A stretch of DNA of 64,000 nt from Shewanella putrefaciens (GTDB lineage: Bacteria > Pseudomonadota > Gammaproteobacteria > Enterobacterales > Shewanellaceae): assembly GCF_016406325.1 (NCBI RefSeq), contig NZ_CP066370.1, forward strand, positions 124,001 through 188,000. The letters run 5' to 3'. The position numbers were made by a program, and so were the translations under genes. The notes under the pieces were generated by a model. That model saw nothing but the letters and a program-made list of their open reading frames with translations. It searched no databases and was not told the DNA's origin. Positions within the stretch are counted from its first letter, which is position 1, and every line of letters begins with the position of its first letter. This document shows positions 7,948-17,627 of the stretch, in pieces.

Positions 7948-10317
7948 ATGCAAACGACTTCCCAAACCATTGCACATAACATCGCTCAAATCATTGCCCA
8001 AGAACTGAATGTTCGTGAGCAGCAAGTTACCGCGACCATAGCATTGCTCGACGATGGGGCTACCGTTCCTTTTGTGGCGCGCTACCGTAAAGAAGCTACC
8101 GGTGGCTTAGATGATACCCAATTACGTACCCTACATAGTCGTTTAGCCTATCTGCGAGAGTTGAACGATAGACGCCAAGTGATTTTGTCCAGTATTCAGG
8201 CTCAAGGTAAATTAACCGCAGAGCTGCAATTTGCTATTGATAGTGCCGACAGTAAGACTCGCCTCGAAGATCTCTATTTACCCTTCAAACCTAAGCGCCG
8301 TACTAAAGGGCAAATCGCCATTGAAGCGGGTCTTGAACCATTAGCCGATGCACTGCTTGCGGATCGCAATGCCGATACCGAAGCGCTGGCTGCGGATTAT
8401 ATCAATGAAAATGCTGGTTTTGCCGATACTAAAGCCGTGCTCGAAGGTGCCCGTTATATTTTGATGGAACGCTATGCCGAAGATGCGGAACTATTGCGCA
8501 AAGTGCGTGAGCATTTAAGCCAAAACAGCGTATTAGAAAGCCGTGTGATCGCGGGTAAAGAAAAAGAGGGCGCTAAGTTCCGTGACTATTTCGAGCACAA
8601 TGAGTTGTTATCTAAAGTGCCGTCACACCGCGCTTTAGCTATGTTACGTGGTCGCAATGAAGGCTTTTTATCCTTATCAATGAATGCCGACCCTAATGCA
8701 CAAGCAGGTCAAGGCAGTTACTGTGAAGTGATTATTGCAGATCATTTAGGCTTGAAACTGGGCGATAGCAGTGTTGACCAATGGTTAAAAACCGTAGTGA
8801 CGGCAACATGGCGCATCAAGATAGCCCTGCAAATGGAGACCGAGTTTATTTCGCAAATGCGTGAACGTGCTGAAGCCGAAGCCATTAAGGTCTTTGCCCG
8901 TAACTTGGGCGATTTACTGATGGCGGCCCCCGCTGGTGCAAAAGCCACCATGGGACTCGATCCTGGTTTACGTACTGGTGTTAAAGTGGCTGTGGTGGAT
9001 AACACGGGTAAGCTCCTTAGCCATGCGACAATTTTCCCCCATGCACCGCAAAATTTATGGGAAAAATCGATTCGTACTTTAGCCAACCTTGTGAATATGC
9101 ATAAGGTTGAACTGATCGCAATTGGTAACGGTACCGCCTCCCGCGAAACCGACAAACTTGCCGCTGAATTAATTGCCAGCCTTACGGACACTCATCCACA
9201 TTTAACTAAGGTGATGGTTAGTGAAGCGGGTGCCTCGGTTTATTCTGCTTCAGAATTAGCGGCGCTAGAATTTCCTGAACTCGATGTCTCTATTCGCGGC
9301 GCAGTTTCTATCGCCCGCCGTCTGCAAGATCCTCTGGCTGAGTTAGTGAAAATTGAGCCTAAGTCTATCGGAGTCGGTCAATATCAGCATGATGTTAGTC
9401 AAAGCCAATTATCTAGCTCGCTTGAAGCCGTAGTCGAAGACTGTGTAAACGGTGTGGGTGTTGATTTGAATATGGCCTCAGTGCCGTTATTGTCGCAAGT
9501 CGCTGGTTTAAATAAGACCTTAGCGAAAAATGTGGTCGATTACCGTGATGCCAATGGTCAGTTTAAAAACCGTAAAGAGCTACTTAAAGTGCCTCGTTTA
9601 GGGCCAAAGGCTTATGAGCAAGCCGCGGGTTTTTTACGTATTCGTGAAGGAGATAATCCGCTCGATATGTCTGCCGTGCATCCAGAAGCTTATTCGCTGG
9701 TGGAAACCATAGCCAAAGCTAAACAGGTTGAATTAGCGAGTCTTATTGGTAACTCAGAACTGTTACGAACGATTAATGCACAGGAGTTTATCACGCCGGA
9801 ATTTGGTCTCCCTACCGTGACCGATATTTTAGCCGAGCTGGATAAACCGGGACGCGATCCCCGCGGTGAGTTTAAAACCGCTAAGTTTAAAGAGGGGATT
9901 GAAGAACTTAAGCATCTCAAACCCGAAATGATCCTCGAAGGTGTAGTGACGAACGTGACTAACTTTGGTGCCTTTGTCGATATCGGTGTGCATCAAGACG
10001 GTTTAGTCCATATTTCTTCATTGACCGACAAATTTATCAGCGATCCCCACACAGTGGTGAAAGCGGGTGATGTGGTGAAGGTTAAAGTGATGGAAGTGGA
10101 CGTTGAGCGCCGTCGTATTGGTTTGAGTATGCGTTTGGACGAGGCGATTGATCAAAACAATGCTCAGGTTAAGCATTCATCGCAAACCAAAGCCAATCAC
10201 AAATTGACTTCGTCAGGTAAAACCGCTCGCCCAGCTCAAAAGCCCGCGCCGAAAGCGCCCGCGAATGCGGCTATGGGTAACGCTTTTGCCGATGCTTTCG
10301 CTAAACTGAAAAAGTAA
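7948..10317 (+). CDS. tex: Tex-family RNA-binding transcription accessory protein
   Basis: A 789-residue protein from the ATG at 7948 ([20 protein letters not shown]). An upstream in-frame ATG at 7876 would add 24 residues lacking similarity to the family start. Domains in order: Tex N-terminal helical region (about 1-200), YqgF/RNase H-like domain with [17 protein letters not shown] (about 330-470), helix-hairpin-helix motifs ([35 protein letters not shown]) and an S1 RNA-binding domain ([20 protein letters not shown]). A Lys/Ala/Pro-rich tail ends it. Tex is a conserved nucleic-acid binding protein linked to transcription fidelity and toxin expression in some bacteria. No frameshift or domain loss is seen. 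Confidence 0.96.
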   Translation: MQTTSQTIAHNIAQIIAQELNVREQQVTATIALLDDGATVPFVARYRKEATGGLDDTQLRTLHSRLAYLRELNDRRQVILSSIQAQGKLTAELQFAIDSADSKTRLEDLYLPFKPKRRTKGQIAIEAGLEPLADALLADRNADTEALAADYINENAGFADTKAVLEGARYILMERYAEDAELLRKVREHLSQNSVLESRVIAGKEKEGAKFRDYFEHNELLSKVPSHRALAMLRGRNEGFLSLSMNADPNAQAGQGSYCEVIIADHLGLKLGDSSVDQWLKTVVTATWRIKIALQMETEFISQMRERAEAEAIKVFARNLGDLLMAAPAGAKATMGLDPGLRTGVKVAVVDNTGKLLSHATIFPHAPQNLWEKSIRTLANLVNMHKVELIAIGNGTASRETDKLAAELIASLTDTHPHLTKVMVSEAGASVYSASELAALEFPELDVSIRGAVSIARRLQDPLAELVKIEPKSIGVGQYQHDVSQSQLSSSLEAVVEDCVNGVGVDLNMASVPLLSQVAGLNKTLAKNVVDYRDANGQFKNRKELLKVPRLGPKAYEQAAGFLRIREGDNPLDMSAVHPEAYSLVETIAKAKQVELASLIGNSELLRTINAQEFITPEFGLPTVTDILAELDKPGRDPRGEFKTAKFKEGIEELKHLKPEMILEGVVTNVTNFGAFVDIGVHQDGLVHISSLTDKFISDPHTVVKAGDVVKVKVMEVDVERRRIGLSMRLDEAIDQNNAQVKHSSQTKANHKLTSSGKTARPAQKPAPKAPANAAMGNAFADAFAKLKK

Positions 10318-10337
10318 ACCTCGCTGACTCAGACTCA

Positions 10338-10363
10338 GACTCGGACAATCCTGTGTCCGAGTC
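10338..10363 (+). terminator. Perfect 10-bp hairpin after tex
   Basis: GACTCGGACA and TGTCCGAGTC pair perfectly around a 6-base loop, 20 bases after the tex stop. There is no T-run, so it may act as an mRNA 3' stabiliser or a weak terminator. Confidence 0.5.
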
Positions 10364-10539
10364 GACACTTTCCATCTATTATTTACAAAACTGTTGCAAA
10401 ATTGTGTCATTAAAGAATATAAAGTCGACGCTTAATGCAACCTTAAGAAAAGTCGGGTGTCATACAAGCACTTCTTTATTGATTTTTCTCAAATAGACAC
10501 TCCAAAGCAGAGTGGACATTGATTGTTTTGGGGTAATAG

Positions 10540-12504
10540 ATGTTGTCAGTTTTATCTGCTCGCGGACGTGGTCACGCCTACGGACCTTTTCACGCCATCC
10601 TTATTTTCTGCCTATTGGTGTTGTTCGTTACTACCGTTAGCCGTATTTGTTTAGGCCTATGGCAAGCTGAACGCGTGGTGGCTGTCGAAGGCTGGTCACA
10701 CCTTCTATTACAAGGGCTACGTGTTGATATTGCTACTTTGTGCTGGTTGTGGGGTATAGCTGCACTTGGTACGGCTTTGTTTTCTGGAGATCATTTTGTT
10801 GGCCGTTTATGGCAACCCATTTTACGGATATGGCTAACTTTTGGGCTATGGGTCATTGTATTTTTAGAAATATCAACGCCAACTTTCATCGAAGAATATG
10901 GTATTCGTCCTAATCGCTTGTATGTGGAGTATTTGATTTATCCCAAAGAAGTGCTTTCTATGCTGTGGGCAGGTCGAAAAGTTGAACTGATTTTCTCTGT
11001 GATCGTTAGCATGGCAACGCTTTGGGGAGGATGGGTGTTAAGTGGCAAGCTAACAAGCTATTTACGCTTTCCTCGTTGGTATTGGCGTCCTGTGTTAGCT
11101 GGCGTTGTGGTGGTTTTAGCTTTTCTTGGTGCTCGCTCAACATTAGGCCATCGACCACTTAATCCTGCTATGGTGGCTTTTGCCGATGACCCACTGGTGA
11201 ATTCACTTGTCACTAACTCATCCTATTCCTTAGTTTTTGCCATCAAGCAAATGGGAAACGAAGAAGATGCAGCGGAAGTTTATGGTGATTTAAATGATGC
11301 TGAGATTATCGCGACGATAAGACAAGAGAGTGGTCGTCCAGCAAGTGCGTTTACATCAACAGATGTGCCTTCACTTAGCTTTAACCAAGCCAGTTATACT
11401 GGTAAACCAAAGAACCTAGTTATCCTATTGCAAGAAAGTTTAGGTGCACGATTTGTAGGCAGTTTGGGTGGTTTACCACTGACACCAAATATCGATGCTT
11501 TATCTCAAGAAGGTTGGTATTTTGATCATTTATATGCCACAGGTACACGTTCAGTCCGTGGAATCGAGGCGGTAACAACGGGGTTTACGCCGACACCTGC
11601 ACGGGCTGTGGTTAAGCTAGGGAAGAGTCAAACAGGTTTTTTCTCTATCGCTGAACTTCTTAAAAACCATGGTTATACAACGCAGTTTATCTATGGTGGT
11701 GAGAGCCATTTCGATAATATGCGCAGCTTTTTTTTAGGTAATGGCTTTAGCGATATCATAGAGCAAAAGGATTATAAGTCGCCTGCTTTTGTGGGGTCTT
11801 GGGGTGTTTCAGATGAAGATCTTATGCGTAAGGCAAACGGTGAGTTTGAACGGCTACATAATGAAGGTAAGCCATTCTTTAGTTTAGTGTTCAGTTCAAC
11901 GAACCATGACCCATTCGAATTCCCTGATGATCGTATCGAACTCTATGAACAACCAAAGCAGACTCGAAATAACGCCGCCAAATATGCAGACTATGCCATT
12001 GGTGAGTTTTTCAAGCTTGCCAAGAATGCTGCATATTGGAAGGATACGATTTTTATCGTGGTTGCCGATCATGATAGTCGAGTCGTAGGTGCTGATCTCG
12101 TACCTGTTTCGCGTTTTCGTATTCCTGGGTTGATTATAGGGGATGGTGTTACACCAAAACGTGATCATCGAATCGTGAGTCAAATTGATTTGCCGCCAAC
12201 ACTGTTGTCTTTGATGGGTATTTCAGATTCATACCCCATGCTTGGTCGTGATTTAACCAAAGTCAGTGATGATTGGGCTGGGCGAGCTTTGATGCAATAC
12301 GATAAAAACTTTGCACTGATGGAAGGAAAAGATGTCGTCATTTTGCAACCAGAAAAAGCTGCGCAAGGTTTTCAATATAATCAGAAAACGGAGCAATTAA
12401 CGCCCTATATTCCCGCAGCTAAAATGCTTGAGAAAAAAGCCTTAAGCTGGGCACTGTGGGGGAGTTTAGCTTATCAGCAAGAGCTGTATCGGTTACCAAA
12501 ATAA
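10540..12504 (+). CDS. LTA synthase-like membrane phosphatase/sulfatase-fold enzyme
   Basis: A 654-residue protein with about five N-terminal membrane helices (between residues 15 and 200) and a periplasmic alkaline phosphatase/sulfatase-fold domain (about 285-600). Visible motifs are NLVILLQES (metal-binding Glu, residue 299), GTRSVRG with the probable nucleophile Thr at residue 336, GGESHFDNM, SSTNHDPFEFP and VVADHDSR. These match the LtaS/OpgB/EptA-like group. Gram-negative members transfer phosphoglycerol or related groups to periplasmic glucans or envelope glycans; the acceptor here cannot be told. It is monocistronic, with a strong terminator after it. Some MdoB-type enzymes look similar. 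Confidence 0.85.
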   Translation: MLSVLSARGRGHAYGPFHAILIFCLLVLFVTTVSRICLGLWQAERVVAVEGWSHLLLQGLRVDIATLCWLWGIAALGTALFSGDHFVGRLWQPILRIWLTFGLWVIVFLEISTPTFIEEYGIRPNRLYVEYLIYPKEVLSMLWAGRKVELIFSVIVSMATLWGGWVLSGKLTSYLRFPRWYWRPVLAGVVVVLAFLGARSTLGHRPLNPAMVAFADDPLVNSLVTNSSYSLVFAIKQMGNEEDAAEVYGDLNDAEIIATIRQESGRPASAFTSTDVPSLSFNQASYTGKPKNLVILLQESLGARFVGSLGGLPLTPNIDALSQEGWYFDHLYATGTRSVRGIEAVTTGFTPTPARAVVKLGKSQTGFFSIAELLKNHGYTTQFIYGGESHFDNMRSFFLGNGFSDIIEQKDYKSPAFVGSWGVSDEDLMRKANGEFERLHNEGKPFFSLVFSSTNHDPFEFPDDRIELYEQPKQTRNNAAKYADYAIGEFFKLAKNAAYWKDTIFIVVADHDSRVVGADLVPVSRFRIPGLIIGDGVTPKRDHRIVSQIDLPPTLLSLMGISDSYPMLGRDLTKVSDDWAGRALMQYDKNFALMEGKDVVILQPEKAAQGFQYNQKTEQLTPYIPAAKMLEKKALSWALWGSLAYQQELYRLPK

Positions 12505-12519
12505 GGTTTATTCTTAATG

Positions 12520-12547
12520 AAAAATGCCGCAACTTCGCGGCATTTTT
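12520..12547. terminator. Intrinsic terminator between convergent genes
   Basis: AAAAATGCCGC / GCGGCATTTTT is an 11-bp perfect stem with a 6-base loop, A-rich on one side and T-rich on the other. It can serve both the LTA synthase-like gene and the convergent Gln-rich gene. Confidence 0.9.
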
Positions 12548-12567
12548 GTTGGACGAAATGGTAGACA

Positions 12568-13125
12568 TTAAATCCAAGTTGACATGGCAGATTCAGGCTC
12601 TGGTCGAGTCTGTTGCTCATAAAATTGACTAATACGTTGTCCAACTTGTTGATAAAACTGCATAGATTCGCCCTGAATCGACGGCTGAGTCGTGCTCGTA
12701 TTATTGTTTTTAGGGCGAGTATTTATATGAGTAGTATCCCCTTGAGCGACTTTTAAGCGTATGTCCTTACGCTGCAATGCTGCTTGACCTCGAGTCGCTA
12801 TCTTTACTAATTTTGATTGCACTCGTTCAGCCATGACAACAGGGGCTTTTTTCTCTTGTTGTTGCTGGTTTTGCTGCTGAGATGATTGCTGTTGTTGCTG
12901 TTTATCTTGAACTTGTTGCTGATTATGCTCAATCAGTCGTGCCTGTTGCTGAGCTTGATCCGCTGTACGTTCATTCTGTGGATTAAAGGCGCGTTCTTCG
13001 TGCGCTTTCGTTGCCTGTTGGGGAGGAATGACCACAGGCTTGAGTTGGTTGTCGACCCGAGCTAAGTCCGTCGCGACATTGCTGGTCGCTAGCGGCACTT
13101 GTGGGTAATTACTGACAACTAACAT
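12568..13125 (-). CDS. Gln-rich hypothetical protein
   Basis: A 185-residue protein with no recognised domain and no signal peptide or membrane segment. The centre (about 55-95) is dominated by Gln in runs of up to five (e.g. QDKQQQQQSSQQQNQQQQEKK), expected to be coiled-coil or disordered. A more ordinary C-terminal part (GQRISQFYEQQTRPEPESAMSTWI) could be an amphipathic interaction region. The start at 13125 (MLVVSNYPQ) is the only reasonable one. It is downstream of bioH on the same strand (about 60 bases), so possibly co-transcribed. Codon use looks like its neighbours, and the ORF is long and closed by a terminator, so I take it as real. Confidence 0.65.
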   Translation of the reverse strand: MLVVSNYPQVPLATSNVATDLARVDNQLKPVVIPPQQATKAHEERAFNPQNERTADQAQQQARLIEHNQQQVQDKQQQQQSSQQQNQQQQEKKAPVVMAERVQSKLVKIATRGQAALQRKDIRLKVAQGDTTHINTRPKNNNTSTTQPSIQGESMQFYQQVGQRISQFYEQQTRPEPESAMSTWI

Positions 13126-13186
13126 GGAAAATTCCTTGAAGCACTAATGGTTAAATACTAGCCACTAATTGCTTAAAGATAAAGCA

Positions 13187-13981
13187 TCAGCGGGTGTGTA
13201 TTGCTAACCAAGGCAAAAATACTTTTAAAAAATCGTCGCGATGCGAAAAGAAGGGAGCATGCGAAGCTTTGGCTAGCATCGCATCTTCAATTTGGTCACC
13301 TGTTGGCATTTGGGGTTGTACACGTTTTGGCACTAAACCATCGAGTCGCCCCCACACCCTAAGCCAAGGTTGTTGAAGTGCTGAAAGTTGTGGCCTTAAG
13401 TCTACTTTGGTCAGCATACTCAGGCCTTGGCTTAGGGCTTTGGTATCTGGCAAAGGGCGGGAAAGCACAAGATCGCGTAGTTGTTTGATGTCTTCCTTGG
13501 CGGTTTCGCTACCCATGGCTTGAATCGCCAGAAATCTCTCTATAGTTTTAGGTAAATTTTGGCCGAGTTGTTCTCTAAATTGATTAAGGACTTGTGGCGG
13601 AATGCCCGGCCATGCTTCGTCTTCCCTTGCCATAAAGCAAGGGGATGAGGCAATAGTAATCAAGCCTTTGATTTTTTGTGGATAACTTAACGCTGCCTGA
13701 GTCGCAACGAGCCCACCGAGTGACCAGCCAGCCCAAATAGCGTGTTCAGGCAATGCAGCGACTAAGGTATCGACCCAGGTTGATAGGCTACCTTCAACCA
13801 TTTGGCTATGGCCAAAGCCCGGCAAGTCGACATAGTGCACCCTATACTGAGAGAGTGACTCATATAATGGGGTAAACACAGTGCTATTCACTCCCCAACC
13901 ATGAAGCATGACCAGATCTGGCCCTTTGCCTCTGGTTTCAATATGCAAATTTACTGGGTTTGTGGGGATCACTTGGCTCAC
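13187..13981 (-). CDS. bioH: Pimeloyl-ACP methyl ester carboxylesterase BioH
   Basis: An alpha/beta hydrolase with oxyanion region VMLHGWGVNSTVF, nucleophile elbow GWSLGG, catalytic Asp region GRLDGLVP and His in KASHAPFFSHRDDF, all as in BioH. It hydrolyses pimeloyl-ACP methyl ester, ending pimelate synthesis for biotin. I place the start at a GTG (13981), giving 264 residues, because AGAGG lies 7 bases upstream. An in-frame ATG at 14029 would give 280 residues, longer than usual, and would leave only about 30 bases to the divergent comF start. The pairing with comF (gntX) is conserved in gammaproteobacteria. Confidence 0.92.
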   Translation of the reverse strand: MSQVIPTNPVNLHIETRGKGPDLVMLHGWGVNSTVFTPLYESLSQYRVHYVDLPGFGHSQMVEGSLSTWVDTLVAALPEHAIWAGWSLGGLVATQAALSYPQKIKGLITIASSPCFMAREDEAWPGIPPQVLNQFREQLGQNLPKTIERFLAIQAMGSETAKEDIKQLRDLVLSRPLPDTKALSQGLSMLTKVDLRPQLSALQQPWLRVWGRLDGLVPKRVQPQMPTGDQIEDAMLAKASHAPFFSHRDDFLKVFLPWLAIHTR

Positions 13982-14060
13982 TTGAGTGCCTCTAAATGGA
14001 TTAGGTGGATATATGCCGCACATTGTCAAAGGGATTTGGCCGCAATCTGCTTTGCGGATA

Positions 14061-14801
14061 ATGCGTCTAGGATATCAACTCTGCATAACTTGGTTGGCGG
14101 GCAGTTTACCTAACCGTTGTCTTCTGTGCCACCAATCCATGCAAGCGCCAGAAACGGGGATTTGTATGGCTTGCCTACAAACGGGTTTATACCATAGTCC
14201 CATTTGTCTTGGTTGTGGCAGGTCAATGCTGCTTGAAATGGATTATTGCGGTGCATGCCAAAAATATTCACCCCATAAGATCGTTGCCCCCTGCAGTTAT
14301 CACCAAGGTTTAGGGACTTGGGTTGGTGCAATTAAGTACCAAGGTCAACTTGCGGCATTGCCTATACTCTGTCGTGCCTTGGTTGCGCGAATTAACCACC
14401 TTGAGCAGTTGGGCTTATTAACGCTTCCCCAAGCGATAGTACCAGTGCCATTGCACCCCAAACGCTTACAGCAAAGAGGGTTTAATCAGGCTTGGTTGAT
14501 TGCCCATGAGTTGTCTCAACGCTTACAGTTGCCCTTAGTTGACCAAGGATTAACGCGGCGACAGGATACCCGTCCGCAGGCAGGATTGAACGGTGCGCAG
14601 CGGCGGCGTAATCTACAGGATGCATTTATGTTAGATGACGACTTTGCTTATCAGCGTATTGCACTGGTAGATGATGTCGTCACAACGGGGACCACAGTCG
14701 CTGAAATTGCCCGTTTATTTGAAGCGCGATACGTGCATGTACAAATATGGTGTCTTGCACGAGCCGAAGCGCCAGGTTTGTTGGATACAACGGACTTATA
14801 G
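14061..14801 (+). CDS. ComF/GntX-family phosphoribosyltransferase-like protein
   Basis: About 246 residues from the ATG at 14061 (MRLGYQLC); an earlier ATG at 13986 would overlap bioH. The N-terminus has a four-cysteine zinc-like cluster (CLLCHQSM, CMAC, CLGCGRSM, CGACQ), and the C-terminus has a type I PRTase fold with the PRPP loop region RIALVDDVVTTGTTVAEIARLF. A ComF signature GFNQAWLIAHEL follows IVPVPLHPKRLQQRG. Family role: in Haemophilus and relatives ComF is needed for DNA uptake; elsewhere it is called GntX. It is divergent from bioH across about 80 bases. Confidence 0.88.
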   Translation: MRLGYQLCITWLAGSLPNRCLLCHQSMQAPETGICMACLQTGLYHSPICLGCGRSMLLEMDYCGACQKYSPHKIVAPCSYHQGLGTWVGAIKYQGQLAALPILCRALVARINHLEQLGLLTLPQAIVPVPLHPKRLQQRGFNQAWLIAHELSQRLQLPLVDQGLTRRQDTRPQAGLNGAQRRRNLQDAFMLDDDFAYQRIALVDDVVTTGTTVAEIARLFEARYVHVQIWCLARAEAPGLLDTTDL

Positions 14802-14817
14802 TTAAAACAGATCGCGG

Positions 14818-14845
14818 TAGTTTAGCGTTACGAACGTCAAAACTA
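14818..14845. other. Imperfect inverted repeat downstream of comF
   Basis: TAGTTT and AAACTA enclose a second inner inverted repeat CGTT-acg-AACG. It lies between comF and the luxR-type gene and could be a comF terminator without a T-run or a regulator site for the next gene. Confidence 0.3.
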
Positions 14846-14972
14846 TGTCAAAAACACGGGGTATAAAAAATAAGTTTTAATTTTGCGATCAAATGTAAGT
14901 ATATGTATCTGTGAGTTTTGTTTATTGTTTGTATTGAGATACCTTCTAATATCATTTTGTTTGGGGGTATTT

Positions 14973-15719
14973 ATGGACGCTAAACAGGCGCTATCAAATG
15001 CCAATACGGCATCTACGTTAAAAGAGGTTATTCAGGCAATAACGGCAGCTTTGAAGCTGCACGGTTTTAGTGGATTCTGGTTTCAAGGAGTCCCTCATTG
15101 CGCGTATGAAAACTATCACTTTCCAAAAGAAACCAATCTGTTCTCACAAGCTTCGCTGCGTAAACCTAATGCCAGCGTAGCTTCATCACCTGTAGTTGCT
15201 GAACTGCAGCGTTTTTATCTAAGTCAGGTTGCCGCTAATGATTTTAATTTTGGTTTTTCGTTAGATACTTCAAAATCTTATATGTATCGCTTGTCGTGTG
15301 ATAAAGGTGATAAAGCTAGCCTACTTTTTAGTAAGCATCATATTCAAACCGTATTAAGTTGGCCCGTTACATGCCATAGCAATCGACATTGGGCGGGTCG
15401 TTTTATATTGCTGAGTCATCTGAGTGATTCAGACATCCTATTAACGGGTTTGAGTGCAACCTTAAAAGAGGCTCAAAACAAGCTATTTGAATGTAATAAG
15501 CCATTGTTTAATCCATTTCTTCAAAGTTCTCTACTTAAAGATAATGCGAGAGATATCTTACTTATGGTCGCAAACGGCCTGCAGAATGACGAAATTTCAA
15601 CCCAGCTCCCGATAAGTATCAGAGGCGTTGAATACCATATGGAATCCATGCGTAGGAAGTTTGGGGCGACGAATCGAGCAAACTTAATTCATCTCGCCCA
15701 TCAATATGAGTTGATCTAA
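14973..15719 (+). CDS. LuxR-family transcriptional regulator
   Basis: 248 residues from the ATG at 14973 (MDAKQALSNANT), preceded by a strong GGGGGT; an upstream ATG at 14883 adds an implausible hydrophobic stretch. The C-terminus is a GerE/LuxR helix-turn-helix (MVANGLQNDEISTQLPISIRG, then VEYHMESMRRKFGATNRANLI). The N-terminal about 175 residues resemble the alpha/beta autoinducer-binding fold in length and Trp/Phe-rich pattern (GFSGFWFQGVP), but I cannot confirm a ligand site. It ends 2 bases before the next response regulator start, so the three regulatory genes form one operon leading towards urdA. The likely role is control of urocanate respiration or quorum/ligand sensing (inference). 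Confidence 0.85.
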   Translation: MDAKQALSNANTASTLKEVIQAITAALKLHGFSGFWFQGVPHCAYENYHFPKETNLFSQASLRKPNASVASSPVVAELQRFYLSQVAANDFNFGFSLDTSKSYMYRLSCDKGDKASLLFSKHHIQTVLSWPVTCHSNRHWAGRFILLSHLSDSDILLTGLSATLKEAQNKLFECNKPLFNPFLQSSLLKDNARDILLMVANGLQNDEISTQLPISIRGVEYHMESMRRKFGATNRANLIHLAHQYELI

Positions 15720-15721
15720 AT

Positions 15722-16399
15722 ATGTTGGTATTACTGGTTGAAGACAATCGGCTTCTCTCTAACAACATCATTCAATATCTTGAATTGAGTGGCATAGAGT
15801 GCGATTACGCGTTCAACCTAGCACAAGCGGATATGCTCATTAGTCAGCAGCAGTTCGATGCTATCATTCTTGACCTTAATTTACCGGACGGTGATGGCAT
15901 TGAAGCGTGTGAACGCTGGAAAGCGCAATGTTTTACTTCACCTATCATCATGCTAACCGCCCGTAGCAGTTTGAATGAGCGCTTGGCTGGTTTTGCCGTT
16001 GGCGCTGATGATTATTTAATAAAACCCTTTGCGATGGAGGAACTGGTCGCACGATTAAAAGTGGTCGCTCAGCGTCGTCCCGCGCCCCAAAGGTTGATTA
16101 TTGGCGACCTCGAAATCGATTTTGCAAATCACATGGTGTATCGGCAAGGGCAACTGCTGGTTTTGTCTAAAACCGGTTGGCAGATCTTGGCGTTGTTAGC
16201 AAGGCGCAGCCCAGAAACAGTGAGTAGAGAAGAGATTGAACGAATGCTTTGGCCCGACAGCGCACCTGATAGTGACAGTTTGCGCAGTCATATTCATCTT
16301 TTGCGCCGAGTGATCGATCGCCCCTTTGAGCGGCAAATATTACATACGATTCGTGGTGTCGGTTTAAGTCTTAGGGATGAAATCAATGCAAGCGCCTAA
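15722..16399 (+). CDS. OmpR-family response regulator of the urdA locus
   Basis: 225 residues: receiver domain with acidic pocket VEDN, phospho-acceptor Asp at residue 51 (AIILDLNLPDGDG), Thr switch MLTARS and KPF Lys, then a winged helix with LSKTGWQILALLARRSPETVSREEIE and DSDSLRSHIHLLRRVID. QseB/PhoP-like. It starts 2 bases after the LuxR-type gene and overlaps the kinase gene, so translation is probably coupled. It is probably the cognate partner of the kinase; target promoters are likely those of the OMP gene and urdA (inference from position). Confidence 0.92.
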   Translation: MLVLLVEDNRLLSNNIIQYLELSGIECDYAFNLAQADMLISQQQFDAIILDLNLPDGDGIEACERWKAQCFTSPIIMLTARSSLNERLAGFAVGADDYLIKPFAMEELVARLKVVAQRRPAPQRLIIGDLEIDFANHMVYRQGQLLVLSKTGWQILALLARRSPETVSREEIERMLWPDSAPDSDSLRSHIHLLRRVIDRPFERQILHTIRGVGLSLRDEINASA

Positions 16400-17627
16400 A
16401 CTTAGCCTCAAGCGTAGCTATCAAGTGTGGGGCGTTATTTTTCTATTAATAACCTTAGGTGTGAATAGTTTTATCCCGCTTTGCATGATGTGTGCAGGTA
16501 TGATTTCTATGCATGAAGTCACAATGCACAATGCAGGGCAAGCGGCCGAAGCGTTACTGAAGATGGCGGAGCCAACTCAGCAATCATTACTTCATCAACC
16601 ACTTCTAAAAACCGATAACTTAACCGTCTATCCTCATTGGCGAGATATTCCGCTGCAAATTCGTGAGTTAAGTAACAATGAAGTTTTAACTGATGCGAGC
16701 AAAATTCTCTATGAGCATGCAGAAGGTCCCATTGTAAACGCGTTAAGTGTGTACTACACACAAGCTGGCCAGCCGCTATACGTTTGGCTGCAGTTTAGTG
16801 TTACCCATGATTTGCAATTTGCCCCTAAAAACATGACCGCCATTTTGCTGCTGGTATTGATAACCTTTTGTGCCAGTGCAAGCTTAGCGTTTTATATGCA
16901 AAGTAAAGTGATTACGCCTGTGCATCAAATTAGCCAAGCGATTAAGCAGCATGATTGGGAGGCAGGAGGCAAACTGAGTTTGCCGCAACAAGAATATGCA
17001 GAACTAAAAGCCATTGTTGATGCTCTAGATAACTCGATTTTACAGCTTCAAGAGGCTCAGCAACGCGAACTCAATTTTTTACGCTTTGCTAGCCATGAGT
17101 TACGTACACCAGTTGCCATATGCCAATCCTCATTCGAAATCCTCGCATTACAACAAGGTGAGCTTACTGGTGCAACTCTGTATGCTTCCCAAGCGACCAA
17201 TCAAATGAAGTCACTCATTGAAACCTTGCTATGGTTGACCAATAAAGAGTGTTCCAGTTTAGAAAAGGAAAACGTCGCGTTATCGCCTTTACTTGCCAGT
17301 ATTATCGAGGAGCAGCAACGGGTACATGGTCATGAGCAAAAAATTAAATTATTTTCTGACGATACTTATTTTTCCGTTCAACTTCATCCGTTAAAAATCA
17401 TATTAAGCAATTTATTAAGGAATAGTATTGAGCATGGTGGAGCAGATATTAGCATTACTCAAATTGCTCGTTGTATAGAAATAACCAATTCCTACAATAG
17501 TAATGGCCGTCATGGGTTTGGTTTAGGGCTATTACTGGTGAAGCGTCTTGCTAATCAACTGGGCTGGATTTTTACTTGCTCATCAGAAAATAATTTATTT
17601 ACTGCGAGGTTGGTAATCTCTAAATAA
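16386..17627 (+). CDS. Sensor histidine kinase of the urdA locus
   Basis: About 413 residues from the ATG at 16386, chosen because AGGG lies 9 bases upstream; an ATG at 16377 has no spacing to it. Two membrane helices (VWGVIFLLITLGVNSFI and MTAILLLVLITFCASASLAF) bracket a periplasmic domain of about 110 residues. A HAMP-like linker follows, then the H box FLRFASHELRTPVAI (His at about residue 237) and an N box ILSNLLRNSIEHG. The usual G1 motif DxGxG is replaced by ITNSYNSNGR before the G2 box HGFGLGLLLVKR. Some natural kinases carry such a changed G1, but activity should not be assumed. It overlaps the regulator gene by 14 bases. Confidence 0.88.
   Translation: MQAPKLSLKRSYQVWGVIFLLITLGVNSFIPLCMMCAGMISMHEVTMHNAGQAAEALLKMAEPTQQSLLHQPLLKTDNLTVYPHWRDIPLQIRELSNNEVLTDASKILYEHAEGPIVNALSVYYTQAGQPLYVWLQFSVTHDLQFAPKNMTAILLLVLITFCASASLAFYMQSKVITPVHQISQAIKQHDWEAGGKLSLPQQEYAELKAIVDALDNSILQLQEAQQRELNFLRFASHELRTPVAICQSSFEILALQQGELTGATLYASQATNQMKSLIETLLWLTNKECSSLEKENVALSPLLASIIEEQQRVHGHEQKIKLFSDDTYFSVQLHPLKIILSNLLRNSIEHGGADISITQIARCIEITNSYNSNGRHGFGLGLLLVKRLANQLGWIFTCSSENNLFTARLVISK

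Noticed and set aside
8742..9191. 149-codon open frame antisense to tex
   Set aside because: It is a shadow of tex with low-complexity Ser/Ala content and no start signal; the sense gene is certain.
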